The notes under the pieces: model-generated | Database searches by the model: none | What the model was told of the DNA's origin: nothing | The model's input: only the letters and a program-made list of their open reading frames with translations | In this document: piece after piece, positions 7,857 to 15,567 of the stretch | Position numbering within the stretch: position 1 is the first letter of the stretch | How the letters are laid out: every line of letters begins with the position of its first letter | Made by a program: the position numbers and the translations under genes | Assembly (NCBI GenBank): GCA_900314905.1 | Contig: OMXA01000005.1 | Span: 1-64,000 of the forward strand | From: an uncultured Erysipelotrichaceae bacterium | Lineage (GTDB): Bacteria; Bacillota_I; Bacilli_A; Erysipelotrichales; Erysipelotrichaceae | Direction of reading: 5' to 3' | Length of the DNA: 64,000 nt

Positions 7857-9155
7857 TTATGCCGGAATATATAACCCCATAATGGCGAATAGATTTATCA
7901 GCAGACCAACGAGAATGGCAGCAAGTGGTCCGACAGCCATTTTTGTAACTTTCTCTCCAGCAATGATATTTAATAGATACATTCCTCCTACAAAGAAGAA
8001 TCCAAATGAAGGAGCCATTGCATTTGCGGCATTCATACTTCCGACTAACAAGGAAATCTCCAACAACTGGGTCATCGCTGTACGAATATGATCTCCAGAT
8101 GCACGTATCTCAGGATACTTGTCCAAAAACTTTGCAAGATATCTTACACCAATAACTTCTGCACTCATTCCAGCTGCACCAAGCACGGCGGCAACAGGCG
8201 GAGATGAAAGAAAGCCTAAACCAAATAGCCAATCGCAGATTCCTCCGCTTGCCCAGACTCCAGATATTAGACCTGTAGTTACAACCAATGGCAGATAACC
8301 GATTGCGCCCAAAAATGATACTGCTGCAGCATCCTTAATCTGGCCATCAGCTAATAAAGTTATTGCGAGCGGTCCGCCAGCAGTGTAATGCATGCTGGCG
8401 GTAAAGGAGATAAATGCTCCCATAATTGCTAGCGGAATAATGTTCTTCCTGATATTCTTAGCATTATCCGTGAATAAAGGATTATCAGAAGTGGAAACGG
8501 TAGTATCGTCCTTTGCGTTTTTAGATTTTATAATGCAGAACGCTAGAAGCATTATCATTCCGACCGCTAAAGATAACCCATCTTTAGACAAATTTACCGA
8601 AGCATTCCCGATTGTTATCGGATTGAAGCGAGCAACAAGAACACGTGTTAATAATGTTGCAATCAGGGTGATAATTCCATCTTTCATCCCAAATTGATAT
8701 GCAACAGCTAAAGCGCCTAAACATGAATAAGCAGTAGTTACTGGGTCGCCGATCATTCCCATTCCGTCCATGATATTCACTGGCATTCCTTCGAAGAAAC
8801 TAACTACAGCACCCAAACCAAGAACGATTCCTGCACCATAAAGAGCTCCTAGCAAACCAGCAATATATTTGTTGGGAGATGCAATTCCAATTAAGTCAGT
8901 TGCTAAAAGCAATGTGTGAATCAATATGATTTGAGATGTCAGCGAAAATGGAATTCCGAAGCCGACAATAAGACCGAAGCTCATTGCAAATGTCAGCCCC
9001 ACAAATTCCTTCTTTTTCATCCGCCCACTGATGTACTCTCCCATGATCGGGCGAAGCCCATCATGATATACCGCGATATTCTGGTTGGATAGGATCGATG
9101 CCCACATTCCCATTAGAGCAATTACTATTACTTCAATTATCGAATAGTTTTCCAT
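7857..9155 (-). CDS. yhfT: YhfT-family inner-membrane protein (putative transporter)
   Basis: 432 aa, close to the length of E. coli YhfT (recalled, not checked), with about twelve hydrophobic segments throughout. Recognisable stretches are MWASILSNQNIAVYHDGLRP, GDPVTTAYSCLGALAVAYQFG and, near the C-terminus, NAMAPSFGFFFVGGMYLLN. In E. coli, yhfT belongs to the yhfS-yhfZ group, whose physiological role is poorly defined; a transport role is assumed from topology. Here it lies 36 bp downstream of the YhfU homolog in a two-gene unit, the most conserved part of that group. The other yhf genes (PLP enzymes, phosphotriesterase-like Php) are absent from the window. Confidence 0.75.
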   Translation of the reverse strand: MENYSIIEVIVIALMGMWASILSNQNIAVYHDGLRPIMGEYISGRMKKKEFVGLTFAMSFGLIVGFGIPFSLTSQIILIHTLLLATDLIGIASPNKYIAGLLGALYGAGIVLGLGAVVSFFEGMPVNIMDGMGMIGDPVTTAYSCLGALAVAYQFGMKDGIITLIATLLTRVLVARFNPITIGNASVNLSKDGLSLAVGMIMLLAFCIIKSKNAKDDTTVSTSDNPLFTDNAKNIRKNIIPLAIMGAFISFTASMHYTAGGPLAITLLADGQIKDAAAVSFLGAIGYLPLVVTTGLISGVWASGGICDWLFGLGFLSSPPVAAVLGAAGMSAEVIGVRYLAKFLDKYPEIRASGDHIRTAMTQLLEISLLVGSMNAANAMAPSFGFFFVGGMYLLNIIAGEKVTKMAVGPLAAILVGLLINLFAIMGLYIPA

Positions 9156-9191
9156 TGTATTATTTTGTTTAGTCTCTAAGACTTACTGAAA

Positions 9192-9563
9192 TTATTCCGT
9201 CGAGTATTGCTTGATAGCGAGAATTAGATCTTTCACTGATTCATCACAATTACCGTTTGTGAAACCGAAGGCCTTTTTTCCTTCCTTGACATAAGAGTCT
9301 ACCATTTCTTTTTTTGGAGGCCTTCCAGGAAAAGAAATCGAAGCACAGTTCCCATAACCTAAGAAAGCAATTGCTCCAGCAAGGGAACCTCCGGCACCAG
9401 TTTCACAACATCCGAAATAGTAATCTGCTTTTCCATCTCGGACATCCTGAGCAGCTTGCAGATCGCTTGCTGCATATGCATCAAAAGCATCACCTCCATA
9501 TTTCTTGATAGCAGTAATAATCTGAGATTTGTTCAATTGTCCTCCAACAGCAATAGTAATCAT
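9192..9563 (-). CDS. yhfU: YhfU-family (DUF2620) small cytosolic protein
   Basis: 123 aa. Start ATG 9561-9563 behind a strong RBS (AGGAGGATAAC on the minus strand). The diagnostic centre is KADYYFGCCETGAGGSLAGA, matching the C-TGAG segment typical of YhfU/DUF2620 proteins, followed by LGYGNCASISFPGRPPKKE. The fold is predicted as small alpha/beta. The pairing with a YhfT membrane protein is conserved and suggests the two act together, possibly as a soluble partner of the transporter. The biochemical role is not known. First gene of its transcript. Confidence 0.8.
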   Translation of the reverse strand: MITIAVGGQLNKSQIITAIKKYGGDAFDAYAASDLQAAQDVRDGKADYYFGCCETGAGGSLAGAIAFLGYGNCASISFPGRPPKKEMVDSYVKEGKKAFGFTNGNCDESVKDLILAIKQYSTE

Positions 9564-9617
9564 GTTATCCTCCTTTCTGATTTTTTAGAATCTACACTAA
9601 TCGCTGTTTTATGATTT

Positions 9618-9670
9618 TAAATACACTATTTTGTATACTTTTATTATAAAGCCTGAAATCTTTAATTCAA
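9618..9670 (-). promoter_or_regulatory. Promoter and possible operator of yhfU-yhfT
   Basis: On the minus strand: -35 TTGAAT (9665-9670), 16-bp spacer, -10 TATAAT (9643-9648). Just downstream lies an imperfect inverted repeat, ATACACTATTTTGTAT (within 9618-9640), overlapping the expected start point, a plausible repressor site. The promoter calls are good; the operator is speculative. Confidence 0.5.
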
Positions 9671-9977
9671 TACCAGTTTGGTGAATGCCGAACTTTGATA
9701 GTCGCCAATCCTTTAGATATAGCTATGCTTCCGTGGAACTCTTTAATACTTTCAATCTCGGAATTATCCAGGAACACCTTATTACCTGGTTTCCTGAGAT
9801 TAAAAAAACAGTGCATTTTTTGGAAAAAAGAAGAGTACTGGCAAGCGCTGATTCGATCAAAGCTTCTATCGTTACTTTCAATGAATGGCATAATTGTTGT
9901 TTCTGTGCATCGAAAATGAAAACAATCTCATACCCATCGGCAGAGAAAATCAGTGGATTGTGGAGTATTATGTATTA
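9667..9977 (-). pseudogene. Possible decayed gene upstream of yhfU (unidentified)
   Basis: Two overlapping minus-strand frames read like one protein interrupted by an indel near 9765-9785. The upstream frame gives FSADGYEIVFIFDAQKQQLC..TIEALIESALASTLLFSKK. The downstream frame gives KVFLDNSEIESIKEF..GSIAISKGLATIKVRHSPNWY and stops at 9667. No intact start is present. By position it could be a regulator or first gene of the yhf unit, but I do not recognise the family. It overlaps plus-strand ORFs of no evident quality. Low confidence. Confidence 0.3.
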
Positions 9978-10072
9978 GGTGGAGTCTTTGTAATATCTTT
10001 GAAAAGCTTCCTGTAATGTATATTCTTGATATTGAATATGAACAATAAGCTTTCTGAACCAGGAATCAAGAA

Positions 10073-10216
10073 ATGAATATTTCATTGGTAGAGAAATCTC
10101 GAATGCTCATGGATGAAAAGGGGGTTTATGAACAGTATCCAACAAGAATAGTTCGTCTTAATTATTATTTGTTTGGCTTCATATGGCTTAGACAATATGT
10201 AAAAGCCCTCCATTAA
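10073..10216 (+). CDS. Small unrecognised ORF
   Basis: 47 codons from ATG 10073 to TAA 10214-10216, with a weak AGGA 9 nt upstream. The product begins MNISLVEKSRMLMDEKG and ends in an aromatic, basic stretch (RLNYYLFGFIWLRQYVKALH). It sits between two decayed regions, so it may be a gene fragment rather than a functional small protein. No family recognised. Confidence 0.25.
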   Translation: MNISLVEKSRMLMDEKGVYEQYPTRIVRLNYYLFGFIWLRQYVKALH

Positions 10217-10307
10217 CTTGTTTGTGCGAGGATCATCCCGCATGCATGTTATTGGCTTAATAAAGAGATGGGGGAAGTTGCCCCATCCAAGAAAGGAAAG
10301 CCTTTAT

Positions 10308-10703
10308 ATGATAGCATACGTTGGAATTGATGCGCACACTACAAACTACACGCTCTCGACTTATCTGGAAGGATCAGCAGCACCAGTGAACACCAATACA
10401 TATTCTCCTTCTGTTTCCAGCATCGTAAACTACTGCAAGGGAATCAGGAAAAAGATTGGAAATGATACAGAGATCATTGTCGGATATGAAGCGGGCTGCC
10501 TCGGGTTTAAACTGAAGCGCGATCTTGAAAGAAATGGTCTGACCACAAAGATTCTTGCCCCTGCTTCTATTACCGGAACAGAAATCAACAGACGCTGCAG
10601 GAAGAAGACTGACAGGCGGAGCACCCTCCCTGGCAATATGGGATATAATATTTTGAGGTGGTTTTCTGTAGAAGTGGGGATGAATGAAACAATTCACTTG
10701 TGA
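10308..10703 (+). pseudogene. N-terminal fragment of a second, different IS110-family transposase
   Basis: ATG 10308 follows AAGAAAGGAAAGCC. MIAYVGIDAHTTNYTLSTYL, then EIIVGYEAGCLGFKLKRDLE, NGLTTKILAPASI and KKTDRR follow the order of the DEDD N-terminal domain of IS110 enzymes. The sequence then jumps to LPGNMGYNILRWFSVEV, which does not contain the catalytic C-terminal serine domain. The element has therefore lost most of its transposase. A short GATGGGG/CCCCATC hairpin (about 10266-10286) precedes the start. It differs from the copy at 2729 in sequence. Confidence 0.7.
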
Positions 10704-10767
10704 AGAGAAATGAATGACTGATTAAATATTGAAGATAAAATTATTTTTCTAGTAGAAAGGAACAATC

Positions 10768-12018
10768 ATGGAAAAATATGAATTTATTAAACAATATTGT
10801 GAAACTTTCCAGATTCCTTTGATTGATGATTGCCAACAAGTCTGGTTTTTCAGGACGCAAGGTGGAAAATACTATACTGATTTCGTTTCTAACAATTATG
10901 TTGCACTGGGGTGGAACAAGATCAATCCTGATTACGTGCTTCGGGAATCGACTAGCAGGGATGATCTGAAGAACTATATCTCTGCCAAATATCCAAATGA
11001 GAGACGGCCAGGGCTTGTACTAAATCAGATCATCACCTTTTATAAAATCATGAAGAATGGTGATTGGATTGTTATTCCTTCGGAGGGAACAAAGCAGATT
11101 GCAATTGGAAAGATCGAGGGTTTCGGAGGCGAGTTCACCCACAAAATTATCTGCGATGAGAATAAAATAGTTAGAGAGTATTCTAAATGTGACTTCTCAA
11201 ATAAACGCCATGTTGAATGGTATAAGCAAGCTGACGTTGAAAATGATCTTTATCTGACACGCGCCCTTAGAGCTCAACAGACAATATCAGATATCACTGA
11301 CATATCAGAATTCATATTTAGAAACCTGTTTCCTTGCTACATCCAAGGAATGGCTGCACATTTCACATTACAGAAACGATCAGGCGATGTATACGGATTT
11401 AAAGAAAGCATAACAATTCAAAGCTCAATTCAGCAAATTCTTGATAACACTTCAAATCTTTATTCGGATGTTAATATCAGCGATGAGATGCAGTTGAAAA
11501 CTGCAGTAGGATCTCCTGGATTCATTGAAATGATAATTCCGATGATCCATATGATTGGTTTTCCTACAGTAGCTGTGTTCTTTGTCATACTAAGCAAAGC
11601 CAAAGATAATAATGGGAACGATTATTCTGGAATTGCTGCAATTATTACTGCTTTCAATAATTTTATTGACTCGTTTCTCAACAGACATCAAAGAGAGGCA
11701 GTGGCACATAAAATTGAAGCTGAGGCGAGAAAAATAGATGCAGAAGCGAGACTTTTGGATGCACAAACGAGGAAAGCAGATGCAGAGACAACATTGCTTA
11801 AGATGCAATATTCAGATGAAAAAGCAAAACGGGATAATCTTAATAAGGAAATCCAGTCAGAGATTAATGGATCAAAGTTGCTGAATTATTATGACAACCT
11901 TTCAGAAAGCAATAAGAGCGAGAGAATCAGTAAGATTGAGAGTGCTTCTAAAAGATTGGAAAGGGCAACAAAAGACAGCGGTATGTTTTTTTCTGATTCT
12001 GAAAAAGGAAATAAATAA
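10768..12018 (+). CDS. Defence-type sensor domain + membrane segment + coiled-coil protein
   Basis: 416 aa, start behind AGAAAGGAACAATC. Residues about 22-165 resemble the PUA/EVE-like N-terminal module of several restriction and anti-phage proteins: VWFFRTQGGKYYTDFVSNNYVALGW (26-50), NGDWIVIPSEGTKQIAIGKIEGF (97-119) and RHVEWY (147-152). A hydrophobic segment follows at about 253-275. Residues 313-348 form a seven-residue repeat (IEAEARK, IDAEARL, LDAQTRK, ADAETTL) typical of a rigid coiled coil, then a charged C-terminus. There is no nuclease or ATPase motif that I can see. AT-rich and flanked by IS debris, as accessory defence genes often are. A role in defence is inference from the domain and setting. 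Confidence 0.55.
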   Translation: MEKYEFIKQYCETFQIPLIDDCQQVWFFRTQGGKYYTDFVSNNYVALGWNKINPDYVLRESTSRDDLKNYISAKYPNERRPGLVLNQIITFYKIMKNGDWIVIPSEGTKQIAIGKIEGFGGEFTHKIICDENKIVREYSKCDFSNKRHVEWYKQADVENDLYLTRALRAQQTISDITDISEFIFRNLFPCYIQGMAAHFTLQKRSGDVYGFKESITIQSSIQQILDNTSNLYSDVNISDEMQLKTAVGSPGFIEMIIPMIHMIGFPTVAVFFVILSKAKDNNGNDYSGIAAIITAFNNFIDSFLNRHQREAVAHKIEAEARKIDAEARLLDAQTRKADAETTLLKMQYSDEKAKRDNLNKEIQSEINGSKLLNYYDNLSESNKSERISKIESASKRLERATKDSGMFFSDSEKGNK

Positions 12019-12346
12019 GATATATCCAAGTTTTGAAGGAAAGTTTCGATGCTTAGAATAAAGAGGCGAAGTTATTCCCTGGAAGAAGCAGGTATGGAAA
12101 CGAGAGAAATTGCATCAAACAATCGAGGGATACTGGAGTAAGACTAATGAACCAAGGAAAAAAGATTACAGAAATAGAGAAGCAGTGCAGCTTACTTATG
12201 CACAGCGATAAATACAGATAGTTGACTGGATGAGGCCATATCTTCAACAGTTTCTGAAGTCACTTACTGCATTTATTGTGTCAGATAAATTTCTTTTATT
12301 TTTCTTGACTTTATTTTTGCAAAAACAATTAGTTAAGGAAATTGGA
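12019..12346. other. AT-rich intergenic stretch without a recognisable gene
   Basis: About 330 bases between the coiled-coil protein and the first nucleotide-sugar gene. Only short interrupted frames are present. A possible -35 TTGACT lies at 12305-12310, but the matching -10 (ATTAGT, 12328-12333) is poor. It marks the right boundary of the AT-rich accessory segment. Confidence 0.5.
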
Positions 12347-12448
12347 ATGAAGCAGATTATTAGAAAATCTGACTTGGTGATTGTTCTCGCTAGCAAGAAC
12401 AAGGGAGATCTGGAGAAAATAACGTCTGACATAGGGACCATGAAATGA
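12347..12448 (+). CDS. Short ORF overlapping the cytidylyltransferase start
   Basis: 33 codons beginning MKQIIRKSDLVIVLASKNKG, with AAGGA about 8 nt upstream. Its stop overlaps the next start as ATGA (12445-12448), the same four-base coupling used between most genes of the locus. It may be a leader peptide or the remaining end of a deleted upstream gene. No homology recognised. Confidence 0.25.
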   Translation: MKQIIRKSDLVIVLASKNKGDLEKITSDIGTMK

Positions 12449-13131
12449 ATATTGCATTGATACTGGCAGGTGGACAGGGCACTCGGGCAAAGGCGGCTGT
12501 TCCGAAACAATTTGTGGAGATCAAAGGGAAGCCTATGATCGTCTATACTCTGGAGAAATTCCAGAATTGCAGGTCAATTGATCGGATCTGTATCGTCTGT
12601 TCTTCAGAGTGGAATGCCTTTCTTCTGAAAGCAAAAGAATCTTATTCGCTTGATAAGCTGGATCTTTTCGCAGAAGCCGGATCTAATGGACTGGAATCCG
12701 CCTGGAAGGGGATCTTTTCTCTGAAGGATTATCCGGATAGTGATCTGGTCATGATCCATGATGCAGTTCGTCCTTTTGTGGATGAAGAAACAATTGAGGA
12801 TTCTCTTCGGGTTGCAGAGGAACATGGGTGTGCGCTCTCCTCTATTCCCTGTGTAGAGACAATGGTCAGAACCAGAGAAGATCTGACATGTTCAGAGGAG
12901 ATGGTTCCCAGAGACCAACTGTTCCGGATTCTGACTCCGCAGACCTTTCAGCTGGGAATTCTCAGAAATCTGTTCCGGGACTTTGATCCGGAACTCGGAA
13001 ACAAATATCCTTCTGTGTTTGCATATTACATGTCGCTTGGGAATCCTGTTTATCTCTCAAAGGGATGCGAACGCAATATCAAGATTACTTATCCGGAAGA
13101 CATTGAATATTTCAGAAAGCTGTTTGAATAA
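12445..13131 (+). CDS. IspD/TarI-type sugar- or alditol-phosphate cytidylyltransferase
   Basis: 228 aa, full length for the family. CTP-binding signature LAGGQGTRAKAAVPKQF (residues 7-23), HDAVRPF (105-111) and the C-terminal NIKITYPEDIEYF are all present. IspD makes CDP-methylerythritol for isoprenoids; the TarI branch makes CDP-ribitol for teichoic acids, and similar enzymes serve capsule pathways. The setting (ATP-grasp 1 bp downstream, then WecB) favours a glycan role, but the sequence alone does not exclude IspD. First recognisable gene of a three-gene coupled unit ending at the terminator at 15461. Confidence 0.8.
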   Translation: MNIALILAGGQGTRAKAAVPKQFVEIKGKPMIVYTLEKFQNCRSIDRICIVCSSEWNAFLLKAKESYSLDKLDLFAEAGSNGLESAWKGIFSLKDYPDSDLVMIHDAVRPFVDEETIEDSLRVAEEHGCALSSIPCVETMVRTREDLTCSEEMVPRDQLFRILTPQTFQLGILRNLFRDFDPELGNKYPSVFAYYMSLGNPVYLSKGCERNIKITYPEDIEYFRKLFE

Positions 13132-13132
13132 G

Positions 13133-14344
13133 ATGACAAAGAAAATTATGATGCTGGGAGGAAATATCTTCCAGGAAACCGCAGTACTGGCGGCAAAGAA
13201 ACTTGGGTATCATGTAATAGACGTTGATTATCTTCCGAATAATCCGGCCCACAAGCATGCAGATGAATACTATAACATCAGCACCATTGACAAAGAGAAG
13301 GTGCTTGAAAAAGCTAGGGAGCTGAAGATTGATGGAATCGTCAGCTACGCTTCTGATGTTTCTGCACCTACTGCTGCATATGTAGCAGAAGCCCTGGGCT
13401 TGCCGACAAATCCATATCACAGCGTGATGATCATGACTCATAAAGACCAGTTCCGTGCTTTTATGAGAAAGCAGGGTCTGCCGATGCCGGAAGGAAGCAG
13501 TTTCTTTGCGTATTCAGAAGCGGAAGCCTTTGCCAGAACACTGAAACTTCCGATCATGGTAAAACCGGTAGATTCTTCCGGTTCCAAAGGAGTCACGAAG
13601 GTGACAGACCTGGATCAGCTGAAAGTCGCCTGGGACGAAGCACTCTCTTATTCCATCTCTCATCATGTGATCATTGAAGAATTCATTGAAAAGAAAGGCT
13701 ATCAGATTGATGGCGATATCTTTGTAAGAGACGGAAAGATTATTTTCTGGGGCATCTGTGATCAGCATCATGATCTGAAAGTCTCTCCTTATGTTCCTGC
13801 CGGACTATCCTATCCTTCCATTCAGAGCGGGAAAGTGCAGAAACGGGCAGAAGAGATTGTGCAGTCTATCCTTTCCGGCCTTCATATGACCATGGGAGCG
13901 TATAATGTGGAATACATCATCGGCAAGAATGATGAAGTATATATACTTGAGATCGGACCGCGGAACGGAGGCAATCTGATTCCGGATACCGTATGGGCGG
14001 CAACCGGGGTTGATATGGCAATGTATACGGTCAGACAGGCAGTAGGAGATGATATCTCAGATCTGAAGCAGGTTCCTGCTTCTGCCTGCTGTTCGTCATA
14101 TATTCTGCACAGCAGGGAAGAGGGTATTTTCCAGTCTATAGATTTTGATGAGGAAGTGCAGAGGCGGATTGTGAAGTGCTTTGTCACTGCTAAACCAGGG
14201 GACCAGGTATATCCATTCCGGAATGGAAAATTCGGAATCGGGGCTATGGTTCTCTGCTTCAGCAATACGGATGAGATGTGTGAGATGATTGATCACATGG
14301 ATCAGCATATCCATGTGAATCTGGAAAAGGAAACACGAAGATGA
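13133..14344 (+). CDS. ATP-grasp ligase-like enzyme (copy 1)
   Basis: 403 aa; start chosen at ATG 13133, one base after the previous stop, because MTKKIMMLGGNIFQ aligns with the start of the paralog at 30230. The N-terminal pre-ATP-grasp fold includes DVDYLPNNPAHKHADEYYNIST. The ATP-grasp core has IMVKPVDSSGSKGVTKV (phosphate-binding loop) and IIEEFIEKKGYQIDGDIFV. The metal site is VEYIIGKNDEVYILEIGPRNGGNLIP. The family activates a carboxylate with ATP for transfer to an amine or thiol. The substrate is unknown; glycan-linked amino-acyl transfer is a possibility. Overlaps wecB by four bases (ATGA). Confidence 0.75.
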   Translation: MTKKIMMLGGNIFQETAVLAAKKLGYHVIDVDYLPNNPAHKHADEYYNISTIDKEKVLEKARELKIDGIVSYASDVSAPTAAYVAEALGLPTNPYHSVMIMTHKDQFRAFMRKQGLPMPEGSSFFAYSEAEAFARTLKLPIMVKPVDSSGSKGVTKVTDLDQLKVAWDEALSYSISHHVIIEEFIEKKGYQIDGDIFVRDGKIIFWGICDQHHDLKVSPYVPAGLSYPSIQSGKVQKRAEEIVQSILSGLHMTMGAYNVEYIIGKNDEVYILEIGPRNGGNLIPDTVWAATGVDMAMYTVRQAVGDDISDLKQVPASACCSSYILHSREEGIFQSIDFDEEVQRRIVKCFVTAKPGDQVYPFRNGKFGIGAMVLCFSNTDEMCEMIDHMDQHIHVNLEKETRR

Positions 14345-15468
14345 AGACAGTCCTTCTGGTATTCGGAACCAGACCAGAGGCCATCAAGATGTGCCCGGTC
14401 GTCAATGAGCTCAGAAAACGCAGTTCGATTCGTACGGTGGTCTGTGTCAGCGGGCAGCATCGTGAAATGCTGCAACAGGTTCTTGAGGTCTTTCATGTGC
14501 AACCGGATTATGATCTTTCCATCATGAAAGAGAATCAGACCCTGTTTGATATCACCGATGCGATTCTTCTGAATATCCGGAAAGTTCTGGAAGAAGTAAA
14601 ACCGGATGTTGTTCTGGTCCATGGAGATACGACTACCACATTCACGACCGCCCTTGCCTGCTATTATCTGCAGATCCCGGTCGGGCATGTAGAAGCCGGA
14701 CTCAGAACCTATAACATCTATTCTCCTTTCCCGGAAGAGTTCAACCGCCAGGCAGTATCGATCATCAGTCGGTATAACTTCGCTCCGACTGAACTATCAA
14801 GACAGAACCTCATCAAGGAGGGGAGAGATCCTTCTCATATCTGGGTTACCGGAAATACGGCAATCGATGCCCTGAAAACAACGATCCGGAAAGATTATGA
14901 GCACCCGGAACTGAAATGGGCGAAAGGAAGCAGGCTGATTCTGATTACTGCACATCGCAGGGAAAATCTCGGAGAACCGATGCATCATATGTTCCGGGCG
15001 ATCAGAAGAGTCATGGATGAACATCCGGATATCAAAGCAATCTATCCCATTCACCTAAATCCCAAAGTAAGGCAGGCGGCTGCAGACATCTTCGGCGACC
15101 AGGCAGAAGGCGGCAGAGAAGAACGTATTCATCTGATTGAACCGCTTGATGTCCTGGACTTTCATAATTTCATGGAACACTCGTATCTGATTCTCACAGA
15201 CTCCGGGGGTATTCAGGAAGAAGCACCAAGCCTTGGCAAACCAGTACTGGTCATGCGTGATACCACGGAGAGACCGGAGGGAATCAAAGCTGGAACCTTA
15301 AAACTTGTAGGAACAGAAGAAGAAACTATTTACCAGGAATTCAGCAGGCTTCTGAATGATTCATCAGAATATGAGAAGATGAGCAAGGCTGCAAATCCGT
15401 ATGGAGACGGTCATGCCTCCGAGCGGATTGCGGACATTCTGGAATCCTCTTTCCTGCAGAAGGAGTAG
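14341..15468 (+). CDS. wecB: UDP-N-acetylglucosamine 2-epimerase (non-hydrolysing)
   Basis: 375 aa, expected length. Family motifs are FGTRPEAIKMCPV (N-terminus), VHGDTTTTF, HVEAGLRTYNIYSPFPEEFNR, TAHRRENLG, and LTDSGGIQEEAPSLGKPVLVMRDTTERPEG in the UDP-binding half. Interconverts UDP-GlcNAc and UDP-ManNAc in the cytosol, giving the precursor of ManNAc-type residues. Translationally coupled to the ATP-grasp gene upstream. No UDP-ManNAc dehydrogenase is visible in the window. Confidence 0.92.
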   Translation: MKTVLLVFGTRPEAIKMCPVVNELRKRSSIRTVVCVSGQHREMLQQVLEVFHVQPDYDLSIMKENQTLFDITDAILLNIRKVLEEVKPDVVLVHGDTTTTFTTALACYYLQIPVGHVEAGLRTYNIYSPFPEEFNRQAVSIISRYNFAPTELSRQNLIKEGRDPSHIWVTGNTAIDALKTTIRKDYEHPELKWAKGSRLILITAHRRENLGEPMHHMFRAIRRVMDEHPDIKAIYPIHLNPKVRQAAADIFGDQAEGGREERIHLIEPLDVLDFHNFMEHSYLILTDSGGIQEEAPSLGKPVLVMRDTTERPEGIKAGTLKLVGTEEETIYQEFSRLLNDSSEYEKMSKAANPYGDGHASERIADILESSFLQKE

Positions 15469-15491
15469 CGTACGTGCTATTCCTTTTTCTT
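15461..15491 (+). terminator. Rho-independent terminator after wecB
   Basis: Stem AGGAGTAGC (15461-15469) with GCTATTCCT (15476-15484), one G-T wobble, six-base loop, followed by TTTTCTT. The wecB stop codon lies inside the left arm. Ends the cytidylyltransferase/ATP-grasp/wecB unit. Confidence 0.8.
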
Positions 15492-15520
15492 CAGCTTAAA
15501 AATTGAATTGTCACGGATAA

Positions 15521-15549
15521 TATTGAATGATGGGCATATTTGCTATACT
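15521..15549 (+). promoter_or_regulatory. Promoter of the 576-aa HTH protein gene
   Basis: -10 TATACT (15544-15549) with a weak -35 TATTGA 17 bp upstream. The RBS CTGGAGG follows within ten bases of the expected start point, giving a very short leader. Confidence 0.45.
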
Positions 15550-15567
15550 GAACCTGGAGGTCAGAAT

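Noticed and set aside
12445..13131. Naming the cytidylyltransferase ispD
   Set aside because: Sequence fits IspD and TarI alike and the context is glycan synthesis, so no gene symbol is given.
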